From Lactifluus volemus (Eukaryota; Basidiomycota; Agaricomycetes; Russulales; Russulaceae): DNA of 64,000 nt. The stretch is taken from assembly GCA_022376515.1 (NCBI GenBank), contig WTXI01000009.1:372001-436000 (forward strand), written 5' to 3'. Shown one piece after another: positions 12,996 through 25,788 of this stretch (its first letter is position 1; every line of letters starts with the position of its first letter). The notes under the pieces were generated by a model that saw only the letters and a list, made by a program, of their open reading frames with translations, did not search any database and was not told where the DNA came from. A program made the translations under genes and the position numbers.

Positions 12996-15761
12996 CACGT
13001 CGTTGAAGCGTCCGTTGAAGATTCCGCTCGCTTTACAGATCATCCCCACTCTGGCAAAGCCCGAAATCCCAAGTGTCTGTCTCAAGCCACCTTTGGAAGA
13101 TTTTTCAAAGTCGCATGTTGTTGCCTCATCGACTGGCGTGTCAGACCACCCAAACCCCACCGCCACCATGTCCATAACCATGCACATGCACATACTCACC
13201 CAGGTGCAAAGAAGAAAAAAACGAAATTTACAAGACAAATTCAAGGCTACCTTGCCCCTGATCATGTGGCTGCAGAAGGTGGCGGCCGCGTCCATTCACT
13301 CGTTCTGTCTGTTAAGGGAATGGAGTGCGCGTCCTGCGCAACAAAGGTGTCAAAGGCGCTTCTTACACTTCCTTCAGTTCATGATGTCAAGGTTAATACC
13401 TTCACTGGACAAGCTTCTCTGAGATACAGAGAGGGTCTTGTCTTTCCTCCCAACATAGCCAAGAGAGTCACGGAGCTTACTGGATCTGTTTGCGCCGTGG
13501 TCGACGAACCTCACCTTGAAGGAAAGCACAGGTTGCTTCGCATCAAAGTATTGTCAGATGATGGAGAACATCCCAGTCTTCCTCTGGGCGTGAAACTCCT
13601 CGGAACGTCACGCACAGAGTCCAGTATAGTTCTTGACGTTCAGTACGACGCTGCCATTATAGAACCTCGCTCGGTTTTGGACATTTTTACCCCTCTGGGC
13701 GGATCCTTGCTCTCTCCTCTGAGCCCCAATTCCAGCGCACAGATTCGCGAAGAAATCCTTTCACTTTTCCGCCGTACCCTCATATCCGCCATTCTTTGCG
13801 TCCCCGTGATGGTATTTGCCTGGGCGCCTTTACGGCCTAATCCGATCAAATATGGCGCAATTTCTCTCATTCTAGCGACATGCATACAAATTTATGTCGG
13901 TGCACCCTTGTACTCTGCCGCATATCGCGCCCTTTTCCTACAGCATGTCCTCGATATGGACGTACTCGTTGTTCTCTCCTCTACGATTGCATATCTTTTC
14001 TCGTTCGTCGCTTTTGTGACGGAAGCCGCGGGCCGTGGATTCAGCGTACCATTCTTTGAAACACCGGCGCTATTGTTGACCCTAATCACCCTCGGTCACC
14101 TTATCTCGGAGTATGCACGCCGACGCGCGACATCAGTGCTTGATGATTTGGTTTCGCTGCAACCGGATTTTGTCCAGCTGGTCTCGTCAGAAGGCACCAC
14201 GGTCACATCTATTCATGCCAGCCTAGTTCAACCTCACGACGTGGTTCGCGTTTCTGCGAACACGCTCGTCCCTACGGATGGAATTGTGTTGCGAGGGTCA
14301 ACTCAAGCCGACGAGTCCGCTCTGACAGGCGAGAGCCGGCCCGTTGACAAGGCCCCTGGCGCCCCCGTCATCGCTGGTACCCGGAACATAAATTCTTCCA
14401 TTGATATAGAAGTCACCCGAGTGCCCGCGGAGAATACCATCGCCGAGCTTACTGCGCTTGTGGCGCGTCTTCAGGAGGAGCGCCTTCCTATTCAAGACTT
14501 GGCGGATCGTGTGGCCGGGTGGTTTGCTCCAGTCATCATGGCGGTGGCACTGGCAGTTTCCGTGATATGGGTTATCGTAGGCTTGCGCGTCCGCGGGGAA
14601 GGCGTTAACAAAGCCGGTGTGACGGCGCTGCGATACACGATTGCTGTGCTGGTCGTTTCGTGCCCGTGCGCTATGTTGCTGTGTGTGCCGATGGTCACCG
14701 TCATTACTGGTGCTGTCGCAATTAGGGAGGGTGTGCTGTTCAAAGTTTGTTTCATACATCTACCTATTCCGCTGCGGTACTAACGAAACCTCGAGACTGC
14801 GACCGCCATTCAACGCGCCAGGAATACAACTGTTGCCGTGTTTGACAAGACTGGTACATTGACATCTGGCCATCTGACCATCGTGGAGGCGCACATTTTG
14901 CGCGAAGACGCAATAGGCACGATCCTGGCACTTGTCTCGGAGAGCTCGCATCCTGTTTCGAAAGCAGTCGCTGAGCATCTCCGCGCAACGTATCCGCATC
15001 TATCTGCAGTGCCACTCTCGAGCAAAGTTCAGTCCATCACCGGCCAAGGTCTCGAAGTAACACTTGATGGCGTCCAAGTCCGTGGCGGCAGCCCAAGCTG
15101 GCTCGACCTACAAAATGAACCACTTCTATCCCTCATGACGCAGAAGGCCCTGACCATGTTCGCCGTCACTCTCCACACCGAGGTTGTTGCCTTTTTCGGA
15201 CTGTCCGACGTGCCACGTCCTAGCGCTCGGGCTGCCATTGACCTTCTTCAACGCCAAGGGATCCAGGTGCACATCGTCTCTGGCGATGCGCCGCCCGTCG
15301 TTCGCGCACTCGCGAAAGAGCTGGGCATCCCAAGTGTGTGTGCGGTCGGTGGCTGCCCACCCCGAGTCAAAGTTGCTCGCGTGCGCGCGCTTCAGGCGAC
15401 AGGAGCACGTGTCATGTTCGTTGGCGACGGGACAAACGACACGCCCGCGCTTGCCGCCGCGGACATCGGTATTGCCATGGGCGGCGGGACGGATGTTGCT
15501 CGAAGTGCGGCGGATGTCGTGATCCTCGCACCCGACCTCGCCCGTGCATTGGAAGCTCTGTTTCGCCTTTCGCTTGGCGCCGTGCGGCGGGTGTACCTCA
15601 ATTTCGCGTGGTCTTTCGTTTACAACCTTTTCGCGGTTTTTTTAGCCGCGGGGGTATTTGTAAAGGTCCGCATTGCTCCGGAGTATGCAGGTTTGGGAGA
15701 GATGGTAAGTATCGTGCCTGTCATCCTCGTGGCGTGGAGCATGTGGTTTCTCAAGTATTGA
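12996..15761 (+). CDS. P1B-type heavy-metal (copper) transporting ATPase, 5' end unresolved
   Basis: An ATP-driven Cu transporter, probably of the fungal CrpA/Crp1 detoxification type. The N-terminal part carries a Cys triplet (KVACCCLIDW) and a His-rich HxH run (HHVHNHAHAHTH, about 13164-13199). One HMA domain with GMECASC follows. Then come transmembrane segments, the actuator TGES, the membrane metal site SCPCAM, the phosphorylation motif DKTGTLT, the nucleotide-domain HP (SESSHPVSKA) and the hinge GDGTNDTPAL. Two final membrane helices end at TGA 15759-15761. A 51-nt phase-0 intron at 14745-14795 has a perfect TACTAAC branch site. No ATG opens this frame. It is open from 12996, and a Cys-Cys-His frame (SEDCCKGHHE) just upstream sits one frame off, so either an exon junction or an indel lies near 12995. 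Confidence 0.88.
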
Positions 15762-18700
15762 GGGCGCGAAGCATGGAAGCCATGTATAGTACGAGATTTA
15801 CGTCTGTACATGAGCTTTCTGACTATCGGGCCCGGCCGGAGCTCGTTTTGATGTTTGATTACAAGGCAACGGAAGTGTTATTATAGACCTCTTCGCTGGC
15901 AGAACCGATGGCAATGATAGCATGCACCTATACAAAGAACACAAGTTTCGAGGAACATACATGTGGGACTCCGTCATAACGGGTTCCTTCCGAACCGTAT
16001 TGGCACAATCCGGATCAGTGGAACGTGTGCAGATGACGTGCGAGGTATTGCAGACCATGGATTTTAGCGAGGCCTTGGGAAGTTAGAACAATCCGTGGGT
16101 GCTAGTGTGGGGTCTTGCGATGCAACCGTGACAGAATTCGGGAAACTTGACGAGACAACAATCAACAACGCAACAATATTCACTACCTGATATGTAGAGC
16201 GCCGAGAAAATGACTCTACAAGTAACGACGAAGTGACACGCAGAAGAACTTGAATGTACTAGTATGAACTGGAGGGGCCATACTAGCGTACGGATTCAGA
16301 TGAGTGTGTTCACCACTGGCACCGATGCGCCAGATAAAGCCCACGTTGATATCCATTGCTACCCCATCACCAATTGTCCAGAAAAGAGGAGATGGCGTGT
16401 TCTCCGTGGCACTACGGCACTCATCGAGACCGGTCTTCTTCCGTCCTGTCATCGCTTTTCTTTCTCCATCGGTCTGTTCTTCTACCAGTACACAGCTGCC
16501 CGTGGGGCACACAGTACCAGATCTGGCCTCTCAGTCCTTCCTTTCAGACACATTTTGCCAACTTGGTCAGACATCGGCGCAGATTTTGCTATTTCTCCCT
16601 CTCCCTCGCTATAAAGGAAATTTTAAGCTTTTTTTTCCCCCGAGCCCGAGTACTAATGATAGGGAAAACGCGTGCGTCTGGTGTCAAAACCAAGTCGGAA
16701 GATTCGGAAGTGCGTGCTACTTCACCTTCGCTCTTGCTCCTTCTCCTAATGAACGTTCACTTTGAAAAGCCGGCGGCAGAGCGCGTGCTTGTAGTGCGAC
16801 AGACGCCTTCCTATCGACCTCATGCACTACAGTTCATCAAATGCGGCATCAGGCAAGGACAAAAAAGCGGTGGTTTATTGTCCTTGCCCGATACTGGCAT
16901 TTCCACATCCAGCACGCGGTAGAAACGGCTTGCCCGAGCACCCCCCAGAGATTATCGTCGACTGCTAACTTGTGTGCTTGCAGCAGCTGATCTCAAAACG
17001 CCGGCCCATCTGGGTCACAAATCTTTTGATTTCACCTACCTCGAACACCATCCATACAACAAACTCGCACTCGTGTGCTGTCGCGCCATATCTCATGATT
17101 CTTGTGTCTGCCAACACTGCATCCCCCACTTATCGTTATATATGAGTCCATGGCGTTGCATCTTTCTCAATGGGGTCAGATCATTGACGATGCCGGTCCA
17201 GCTTTCGCTTAATCAATAACGATCGAGTCCGCGGTCGGAGGCGTAAAAAAAACTGTATTTGGATTAAAGCGGTCGCGGCCTACCGTGGCCAAGGGCCGGC
17301 GACGACCCCCGGTTCGAAGCGGGGCAGACCAAGTGAGGATTGAGGTAACCGAGCTTGGGACGATATTAGCCTTCTGGAAGCGTGACCAATATATCGACGA
17401 TGCAGGTGGAGGCTCTGTAGAGCTCGCCTGAGAGAGCGCGGGTTCCATCAGGCTCGGCGTCGCGTGAGTGCTTCTTACTCTCACTTTCACTCTTCACCAT
17501 ACTCATTCGCGTTATGACGTGTGATTCCTTCGTTTATTCACTTTTGAAAAAAAAAAATTGTTGTCGCATCTCTATTTCTGTAAGTAAATAAATACTGACA
17601 TATGATAACACTAGTTGTGGAACTTGCAAACTGGTTGATTATCATCCGCATGTGTCATGGATCGTAACACGAACGAGCATGGCAGAGATCGTCAGGCGTA
17701 GAACGGCCTTGGAAAGCTGAGGTGAGAGGATACAACCAATCGAGGCAGGAACTCACTCTCGGGCGGCCTACTCTGGCAAATGGTCTCCATCTAATCAGAC
17801 ACCCGGCATGAAACCCTCGACCTGCAATTTTCGCACCGCCTTTAAACTCTGGAGGGCGGAGTGCAAAGAGGCGGGGGACTGTTCCTGTTGAGAAGAGAGG
17901 TGCGAAAAGTCCCATCATGATGGAAGGGTGTGATCGGGGGTGGGGCAGTAGCAGGGGGGCCCATTCCGAGGTGAGTTGTAGTAGGATGTCCGTGTGATGT
18001 AACGAGTACGATGATAGGAGGTGTTGGTAGTGGCGATAGACCGCCGTGAACCTACTAAGGGGCACCGAATCGAGTCATTTTTGTCGAGACCGAGTTACTC
18101 GTAACCTTCACCCGTGTAGTTCATAGCTGCCTCACCTCGTTTCTTGTACTTGATCGGGCTTGCGTGAGAAGGAATGATGCCCACCGCCACCCATACTAGA
18201 CGAACCCAGATTGCCAATCACAATCAACAGAGGACTCGGAGGTATGCCTGAAAACGCAAAACTCACCCCCCCCGTTTTTTGTATTTCACATTCCGGAGGT
18301 CGATTACAATCTTGTGGAACTCCTCAGATAAAGAACGAGATGGGTCTCATCCCTCCCCCGCGTCTACGCGGCGTGTGGTTACGGTCGGAATTATAGTCGG
18401 TTCAAGACAGAAACGTAGCATATCACAACGACGCGGCAGGCTAGCGAGCGCGCCACAGCCGTGAGCGCGCGACTCCCAGGGTTGCTAGTTTCACTGGCAC
18501 AACCCCAATCACACGGAACGCACCCACTGTCCTACCTTGATAACGGTGATATGGTGTCCTGGGTAGTTATAGTGTGATTGAATAGGAAGCTGATCCAGCC
18601 ACTTGAACGACATGGAACGCTGAGGCAAATCTAGGAATTCACCCACTGTTAGAGGACAATATACCAATAATCATTGGGGCTTTTGTGGTTGTGCACGCGG

Positions 18701-19009
18701 ATTAGCCGTAGTGACAGGGAGAGATCACTTCAGTGCGTTCTGTGGTGAACTTTGGTAGAAATAGTTATGGTTCAGTTTGGGTTTGCAAAGACCACTCCCG
18801 AGTGCTGCCACATCGCTTACGGAGTTAATAAGTGATCCTCATCACGTCGTATAGTTAAAACATGAGAACTGGCAGAGCAAAACAAACTGGTTGAGCGAAG
18901 TGGAGAAGATATATCTCGAATTGGCGGGCCAAGACGGAATCCAGAGAAATAATGTTATAACAGAGAAATAATACAGATCATACAGTAAAGGGCAATCAAG
19001 AGTGGAACG
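15762..19009. other. Intergenic region of 3.2 kb, no gene supported
   Basis: This is one of the longest gene-poor stretches in the window. Several open frames occur (16304-16922 plus; 17209-17490 and 17655-18065 minus). The two minus frames have acceptable codon usage, and 17918-17643 could be spliced into a short basic peptide. None shows a domain, so I call none. A B-box-like GGTTCGAA near 17312 does not fold into a tRNA. Confidence 0.4.
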
Positions 19010-19867
<858 letters not shown>

Positions 19868-20468
19868 ATGGCCCCCAAACCCACTTCCACTGCCGGCAAA
19901 GCCCCTGCCTCGACTGCCTCCAAGGCTCCTGCCAAGCCAACTGAAGGTGCCAAGGCTGCGAAGAAGACTGCTTCTAAGCCAACTGGCGAAGCCGGTGAGG
20001 AGAAGAAGAAGCGTCGTAAAGTCCGCAAGGAGACCTATTCATCTTATATCTACAAGGGTAAGCTACTTTTCACTTGGATTTGATTCGTCAGTAAACTCAC
20101 AAACGTCTTAGTGCTTAAACAGGTGCACCCCGACACTGGTATCTCCAACAAGGCCATGGCTATTTTGAACTCGTTTGTCAATGACATCTTCGAGCGCATT
20201 GCTACTGAAGCCTCCAGTATGTTACTTTATTTTCCCTCTTGGAAACATTTCTAATGAATGGAGCAGAATTGGCCGCCTACTCGAAAAAGTCCACCATTTC
20301 TTCACGGGAAATTCAAACCGCTGTTCGCCTAATTCTCCCTGGTGAACTCTCCAAGCACGCCATTTCTGAGGGTACCAAGTCTGTTACGAAGGTATGTATT
20401 ATTAGTTTTGAATTTGAATCCTGGTTACTTAGTATACATCACAGTTCTCTAGCGCGGGTGCCAAGTAG
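19868..20468 (+). CDS. Histone H2B
   Basis: Core histone. It has a Lys/Ala/Pro-rich tail from ATG 19868 ([13 protein letters not shown]) and then [20 protein letters not shown]. The histone fold carries [20 protein letters not shown] and [19 protein letters not shown]. Three short introns (about 20056-20110, 20219-20265, 20391-20443) interrupt it. The last small exon supplies the ending FSSAGAK and the TAG at 20466-20468. The C-terminal helix Lys that is ubiquitinated in other fungi lies in the SEGTKSVTK region. It is partnered with the divergent H2A gene. Confidence 0.97.
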
Positions 20469-20749
20469 GCGAGCTGCTTGGGACTTTGTATTATACTACT
20501 GTATATTGCTATTTTATATATTTCCTCATTTCGGCTCGCATCCATGCTAAAGACCGATGTTGCTGGCTGTCCTTGGTAAGCTGTGGAAAATACGCTGTAT
20601 CTCGCCGCGTAGGTGTAGTGTTCAACTTGTCAACAACTTTAGTGATTCAGAATGGATAATAACGTCTCATGCAGGTATGAGTGTAACGATGATTAATAAG
20701 TTTGCGTAGTCTAGCGTGGATTATATCTTTCCCAAGAGCAAGTTCTTCG

Positions 20750-21555
20750 TTATCTCTCTTCCGTGATCCGAACGGTGTTGTAAAGTGTAGGGATATCAAG
20801 TGTGGACGTGAAAGTATCCGCGAGGCCAAATGGCATCATGAGAGGAATCCAACCTACATCCAAGTGAGTGCAAGTGAAAGAAAATGAGATTGTGAATTTA
20901 CCCCTGGCATATTCCATTGCCCAGCATCCTTCGTGCATCTTGTACTGTTTGGCCACACCGCGACGCATGAGATGCACATCTCCGGGACGGTACCTCTCCA
21001 TCTCGAGCGCACCGGGCTGGAAGGCCCACTGCTCCCCGACGAGGATATGGAAATAATCGTCGGCGGGGTGCAGACCCGAGTGACCCTCCGTACCGAGCGG
21101 CGTGCCAAAGATGATGAGATACTCGGTGATGCTCGCGTGAATGACGTACATCGCGCCCATCGCGCCACCCGCGTTGTTGAACACCCATTCTGAGCTGTCA
21201 GTGTTGAGGGACAGGCGGGTGTTCGGGTAGGTACTGGTGAGATTGGCGATGATGTGCGAGATCATGCCCGCCGTGTCGTTGGGCGACACGGCGAGAGCGG
21301 AGAGCTGGAGCTCGTGGAGATGGACGGGATCAAAGAGGTACCATCGATCCTGAAAAAAAAGAATAAGAGGAGGGTGTGTTTGTGTAAGGATATATATACC
21401 TTGATCGTGTCAAGCCAGCTGAACGTGGCGAGGGTGATGAAGAGAACGAGGGCACGAGTAGCCCACTTTGTAAGTGGGTCTGGTTTTTTTTTTTTGGGAG
21501 AGGTACATTGATCAGAGGGATTTTGGTGAGCAGGTCCTGATTTTGTACTGGCCAT
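20750..21555 (-). CDS. ERG2: Sterol C8-isomerase (ERG2/sigma-1 receptor family)
   Basis: Converts fecosterol-type Δ8 sterols to Δ7 sterols in ergosterol synthesis at the ER. It has one N-terminal transmembrane helix (ALVLFITLATFSWL) after a short Lys-rich head. The conserved ERG2 core follows: SSEWVFNNAGGAMGAMYVIH, SITEYLIIFGTPLGTEGHSG, EMERYRPGDVHLMRRG, YARGWIPLMMPFGLADTFTS. Two introns are clear: after FSWLDTIK (about 21399-21350) and within YARG/WIP (about 20909-20862). Stop is at 20752-20750. At roughly 225 residues the length is normal for the family. It is convergent with H2B and divergent from the SPC2 gene with only 164 bp between starts. Confidence 0.95.
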
Positions 21556-21719
21556 CTAAAAGAGAAAACGACTATATTCGCTTGGGTAACCGCGGGATAG
21601 ATCAAGGTGTGTCACATGAACAGGACTACAGCCGACCAACTCAGCTTATCCGCCGCTCGTCCTCTCTCCTCTTTGCTCTTTCTCCTCTCCTCTTTCTCTC
21701 TTCCACTTTAATTTTCACA

Positions 21720-22584
21720 ATGGCTCGCGGAAAAAAAGCTGTCAAGGGCAGCGACTCTGCAGCTGCTGTCGACTCTCCTTCAGATTCTACTCCTACCCCT
21801 CCACCACGTTCCGTACTACCTATCACGCCCACACCCTCCAAGGACCGTGATGTCGTCAAAGTCAACAACGCAAACCTGACAGAACTAAAAAATGCTCTAG
21901 ACGATGCCATCAAACGCGTGCGCACTAATTTTTTTTCTTCTTCCTTTGCACCATCGCCTTGACACGAAACCTCCTAGTTCCTCTCCCGGCCCGACCTTTT
22001 CAAACAAATACATCTTCACACTGATGTCCGCCTCGCCCTCGGCTGGGCTGGTGTATTTGTGGCCGGCGCAACTGCATTCTACTCCTGGCGCCTCGAATTC
22101 GAGAAGTCTAAGCCCATTATGTGGATAGGTATGATCGTGTGCGTCTTACTCCCACTTGAATACACGTGTCCTACATGCTCATCATCCACGCCCGATTTTA
22201 GGTACATCGTCCTCACGGTCTTACAAGCACTCTATGCATACTTTATCGAGCGTGATATCATCTTTGTTGGAAAACGGAAAACTTTCGATAAGCGGGTCTG
22301 TATGGCGTTGCTTGCGTACCATGACGCAATTTCGGCTCACTTTTCGTTCCCAGATCGTCACAGAGCGGATAACTCTTAGCTCCCGCACCAAACCCTCCAC
22401 ACCTGAAACCCCTCCTGCATATAAGCTCTCCTTGACGTACAGGCGCTCGACCAATGGTGGTAAATCGCTATTGAACCGAGGGCAGGCAACAGACTGGCGG
22501 CCGTACAATACCTTTTTCGACGATCAGGGCGTGCTCGATCATGAGCGTTTGAGGCCTGGGTTGGGGAGATGGTTGGACGCGTGA
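21720..22584 (+). CDS. SPC2: Signal peptidase complex subunit 2 (SPC25)
   Basis: A non-catalytic subunit of the ER signal peptidase complex. A Ser/Pro-rich head is followed by KVNNANLTELKNALDDAIKR, then FKQIHLHTDVRLALGWAGVF with the first membrane helix, FYSWRLEFEKSKPIMWIG, a second hydrophobic segment (YIVLTVLQALYAYFIERDI), and a cytosolic tail containing the SPC25-type KLSLTYRR segment. At least three introns are needed (starting about 21919, 22129 and 22293). The spliced protein is close to the usual 180-200 residues. Stop TGA is at 22582-22584. The start at 21720 is the first ATG after a pyrimidine-rich leader. Confidence 0.85.
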
Positions 22585-22799
22585 TGGAACCCGAATGGGA
22601 GTGATGACGGTGCCAGATTGTATTATCATCATCTGCTGTAACTTTACGGCGATGAGGTGGTGGATAGTATTGCCTCGTGCTCATGCTTTCCCAAGTAGAT
22701 CATATATTTTATACCTGAACATGAGAACCGTGCGCACACGTCAGCATTGGTGGGATGGGCGCTCTGTTCCAGCAAGCATCCTTTAGCCGAGTCGCCATC

Positions 22800-24638
22800 A
22801 TGTCGAGTCACCTCAATACGGCCCATCACGTCGTGATCCTCGGTGGAGGTATCACCGGATTATCAGCCGCCTTTCACCTCGCGCGCAAACACCCTACCTT
22901 GCGGATTACCCTCATCGAAAAGAGTAACCGGTTCGGTGGGTGGATCCGCAGCGACCGCGTCGAGGTTTATGATAAGAACGGGAACCGAGGGAGCGTGCTG
23001 CTCGAGTCAGGCCCGCGATCCATCCGACCAAACTCCAAGTCCATCTTAGAGCTCGTCCGTTCACCTTCACCTCTGTCTGATCGATCGATTCTCTCATTTC
23101 TTTTATTAGATACATCTCCTAGATTTGCGTTCCAAAGTCCTCTTCACGCCACGCGCCTCACCCGCAGGCCGGAACAGGTTCTTGCACATCCATCCTTTAC
23201 CAGGATTGCAACCTCTGCCTTACAGTCTCTTCTCGACCCTCACGCTTCCCCTCGGCCGTCTCGTCCTCAAAGCCGTACTCACCGAACCCTTCGTAAGCCC
23301 CAATCGCAAACCATCACCCGCATCACTACTACTACCTCCTGGGAACGACGACGACGACGAATCGGTCGACTCGTTCTTCTCTCGGCGTTTTGGCCACGAG
23401 TTCGCGCGAACGTTGGGCAGCGCGCTCGTACATGGCATATATGCAGCCGATTCAAGGCAGTTGAGCGTACGCGCCGCGTTTCCGACGCTACGCGAGAGCG
23501 AGGCTCGTGGAAACGGTTCTGTCGTTTGGGGAGAGATTGGGCCAGCTGCGTGGTTCGGTGAGGCGGCTCGGCAAAAAAGTTCAAGGCGCTCAAGGAGGAT
23601 GAGGATGAGGAGTGGGAAATCACCGGTGGTGGGCCTGGAGAGGTGGGAGAGTGGGAGAGAAATGTGCGCGCCGCGGCGCTGTTTTCGTTTCGTGAAGGGA
23701 TCGAGACGTTGGTTAGGGCGCTTGTCGATGCTCTGAACGGGTTTTCGAACGTCACGTTACGGAGCGGGTCGGTGGTGCGCAGGGTCGAACAGAATGACGA
23801 TGACGATGGTACTTTCCAGGTTCGTGCCAGCTTTTTTTTATTTTATTTGTACGTACCTCATCCCTACATGGGGGAACGTTTTACCCAGATTCATCTGGGC
23901 GAAGATTCAGACGGTGCTGCTGCGCCCCTCAAAGCTACGCACGTCATCTCTGCCCTTCCGCTCCCCGTCTTGGATTCTATTCTCCTGCATCAACAGTCAG
24001 GTGCACGCACCCTTCCCCACCTCCGTGCAAACCCCCACTCAACCGTCATCGTGCTAAATCTGGTCTTTCCCGCGCCTCCCAAAGACACGACGACGACGAC
24101 GACGCAGCAGCAGCAGCTACATCCATCCGGATTCGGTTACCTCATCCCACGTCCCGAGCAAGGGTACCCGGTCGCGGAGTCCGAGCACGAACCGCCAAGT
24201 TTACTAGGCGTGGTGTTCGACTCTGCGAGTCTTCCAGAGCAAGACGATGAGTTTGGCACTGGCGCATTACGGTTCATCAAGATGAGCGCGATGCTCGGTG
24301 GACCGTACCCACTCCCTCCTTCCCCTTCTGGAACCCCAGACGAAGAAGCAGATCGCGCACTGCTCGCGACAGTGCTACCGCTGATCTCCGCACAGCTGGG
24401 TGGTGACACACCGCTTCCAGAACCTCTTTACTACGCCGTGCATAGGAACGTGGAGAGTATACCGACATACCTCGTCGGCCACACTTCTCGCGTGACAGAA
24501 CTCAGACAAGCCTTGCGTGAGCGGTGGGGCGATCGGATGAAGGTCGTAGGTGCGGGAGTGGGAGGCGTCAGCGTCGCAGATTGCGTAAAGGCTGGACGGC
24601 AGGCCGCGCGTGAGGTGGGCGCTCAGATTGACTTGTAA
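22800..24638 (+). CDS. HEM14: Protoporphyrinogen oxidase, heme biosynthesis
   Basis: Oxidises protoporphyrinogen IX to protoporphyrin IX in mitochondria, the penultimate heme step. The FAD-binding motif is VILGGGITGLSAAFHLA, followed by IEKSNRFGGWIRS and LESGPRSIRPN. The middle has SFFSRRFGHEFARTLGSALV and GIYAADSRQLS; the end has PTYLVGHTSRV and the second FAD contact VVGAGVGGVSVADCVKAGRQ. Introns lie after ILEL (about 23053-23110) and after DGTFQ (about 23820-23888). The frame moves twice without introns: near 23525 and at an A6 run at 23573-23578. Reading through all three frames restores LRGSVRRLGKK then FKALKEDEDEEW. Probable indels. An upstream in-frame ATG at 22755 could supply a short leader. 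Confidence 0.9.
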
Positions 24639-24908
24639 AGAAGTGGGTCACAGGTGGTCTTTCTGTTATGACTTTTTCTTTTTTGTTCATCGCCGTCATT
24701 GAACGTGATTCTACTTAAAAGTTTAAGCAAACTGGGCCAAGGCCGAGGAGGAAGAGGATATCCCTATCGTACAGTTACCCGACCCAAATAAGAGTAAGAA
24801 GGATGACTATTTCCTTTTGCTCGATCTGAGGCTCCTGCGGATACGAGAGTAAACCGTTCTGAGTCGGCTAATATAATGGGGAAGAAGTGGGAGACTTGAT
24901 CCTCGCCA

Positions 24909-25788
24909 ATGGATCCATCCTCCTCCCCATCTTCGTCTTCATCCTCTCCCGGCCCTGGCCCTCATTCAACTACTAATAATGGCCTCTCTGGTACCTCCAT
25001 AGGAGTCATCGTCGCTTTTCACATTTGCTTTGTTGCCTTTCTCCTCGCGAGCATGATACTTGGCCCTCATCTTTCTGGATGGGTAAACGCGCTGCCATCG
25101 TCATCATCATCATCAACGACGACAGTGACGATGACGACGACGAACAATCTCCTCCCTAGGACAACAACAAGGAAAAAGAGAAGAGCCGAAATGCACAGGC
25201 CGAAATTATGGGAGGTCAGGCTCAACGACGACCGCCGCTATGATCGCGAACTCAAACGTTCCAATGAAGCCGCCATGATGCGCAATTTGCAGGCAAGTCA
25301 ATCCACGTCAACGCGATAAATAGCGATTATTAACAGAAAAGGGTTCTCCCGCGTCCCCCATCCCCATCCCCATTCCCCAGCCTGTCGCTGCGTGGACAGA
25401 CGATGATGATGACGGCACGACGCCGCCATTCAAGGCGTCAACAGCGCTGGTGACATCAACAGTATTACCGGGGATGAACCACGTCGCCGCAATGACGCAA
25501 CCGTGGTGTTGGAGCAGTTATCCATTTCTCCATGAGCACCTCATCCAATCGTCTGCGCCCCGCCCGCCCGGGCTCCACACGCTCCATGTGGCCGTCCTCG
25601 TCGCGATGCCCTCACCGCGTCCAGAGGCCCCCACGCACGCCCACGCGGCGTGGGGAACGACGTTGGATAAATTTCGTCGTGATGTGGCCGGAATGCCGCC
25701 ACTCTCATATGGGGATGGACAGCTCTTGATGGGTGTGACCAGTTTGCCGTGCGAGGATCGGGTGATACGGGGGCGGACGACATTGTAA
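24909..25788 (+). CDS. Single-pass membrane protein of unknown function, paralog A
   Basis: A Ser/Pro/Gly-rich N-terminus is followed by one transmembrane helix (IGVIVAFHICFVAFLLASMI), a Ser/Thr linker, a basic cluster (TTTRKKRRAE), then RPKLWEVRL. After an 88-nt intron (25293-25380) comes PVAAWTDDDDDG, then HVAVLVAMPSP and LSYGDGQLLMGVTSLPCEDR. These motifs recur in the gene at 28131-28962, so the two are paralogs. The intron begins with GC (GCAAGT), and the paralog shares this feature at the same codon. The layout resembles a widespread, uncharacterised basidiomycete family (recollection, not checked). I assign no function. Stop TAA is at 25786-25788. Confidence 0.8.

Noticed and set aside
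16304..16922. Overlapping plus-strand ORFs downstream of the ATPase
   Set aside because: Two competing frames, neither with a domain or splice support.
17285..17325. tRNA-like B box (GGTTCGAA) with a TGGCCAAGG A-box-like sequence
   Set aside because: The A-to-B spacing is far too short, the T-stem does not pair cleanly, and no acceptor stem closes.
17209..17490. Minus-strand frame ending TPPTADSIVID with good codon usage
   Set aside because: No recognised family and no supported upstream exon; mentioned only in the gap description.
17643..18065. Minus-strand frame that could splice into a short basic, mitochondrial-looking peptide
   Set aside because: It has no domain, no homolog I recognise, and the proposed intron is about 40 nt. 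Evidence is too thin to call a gene.
20469..25788. Idea that ERG2, SPC2 and HEM14 form a functional cluster
   Set aside because: They serve sterol, secretion and heme pathways with separate promoters, and close packing is normal here.
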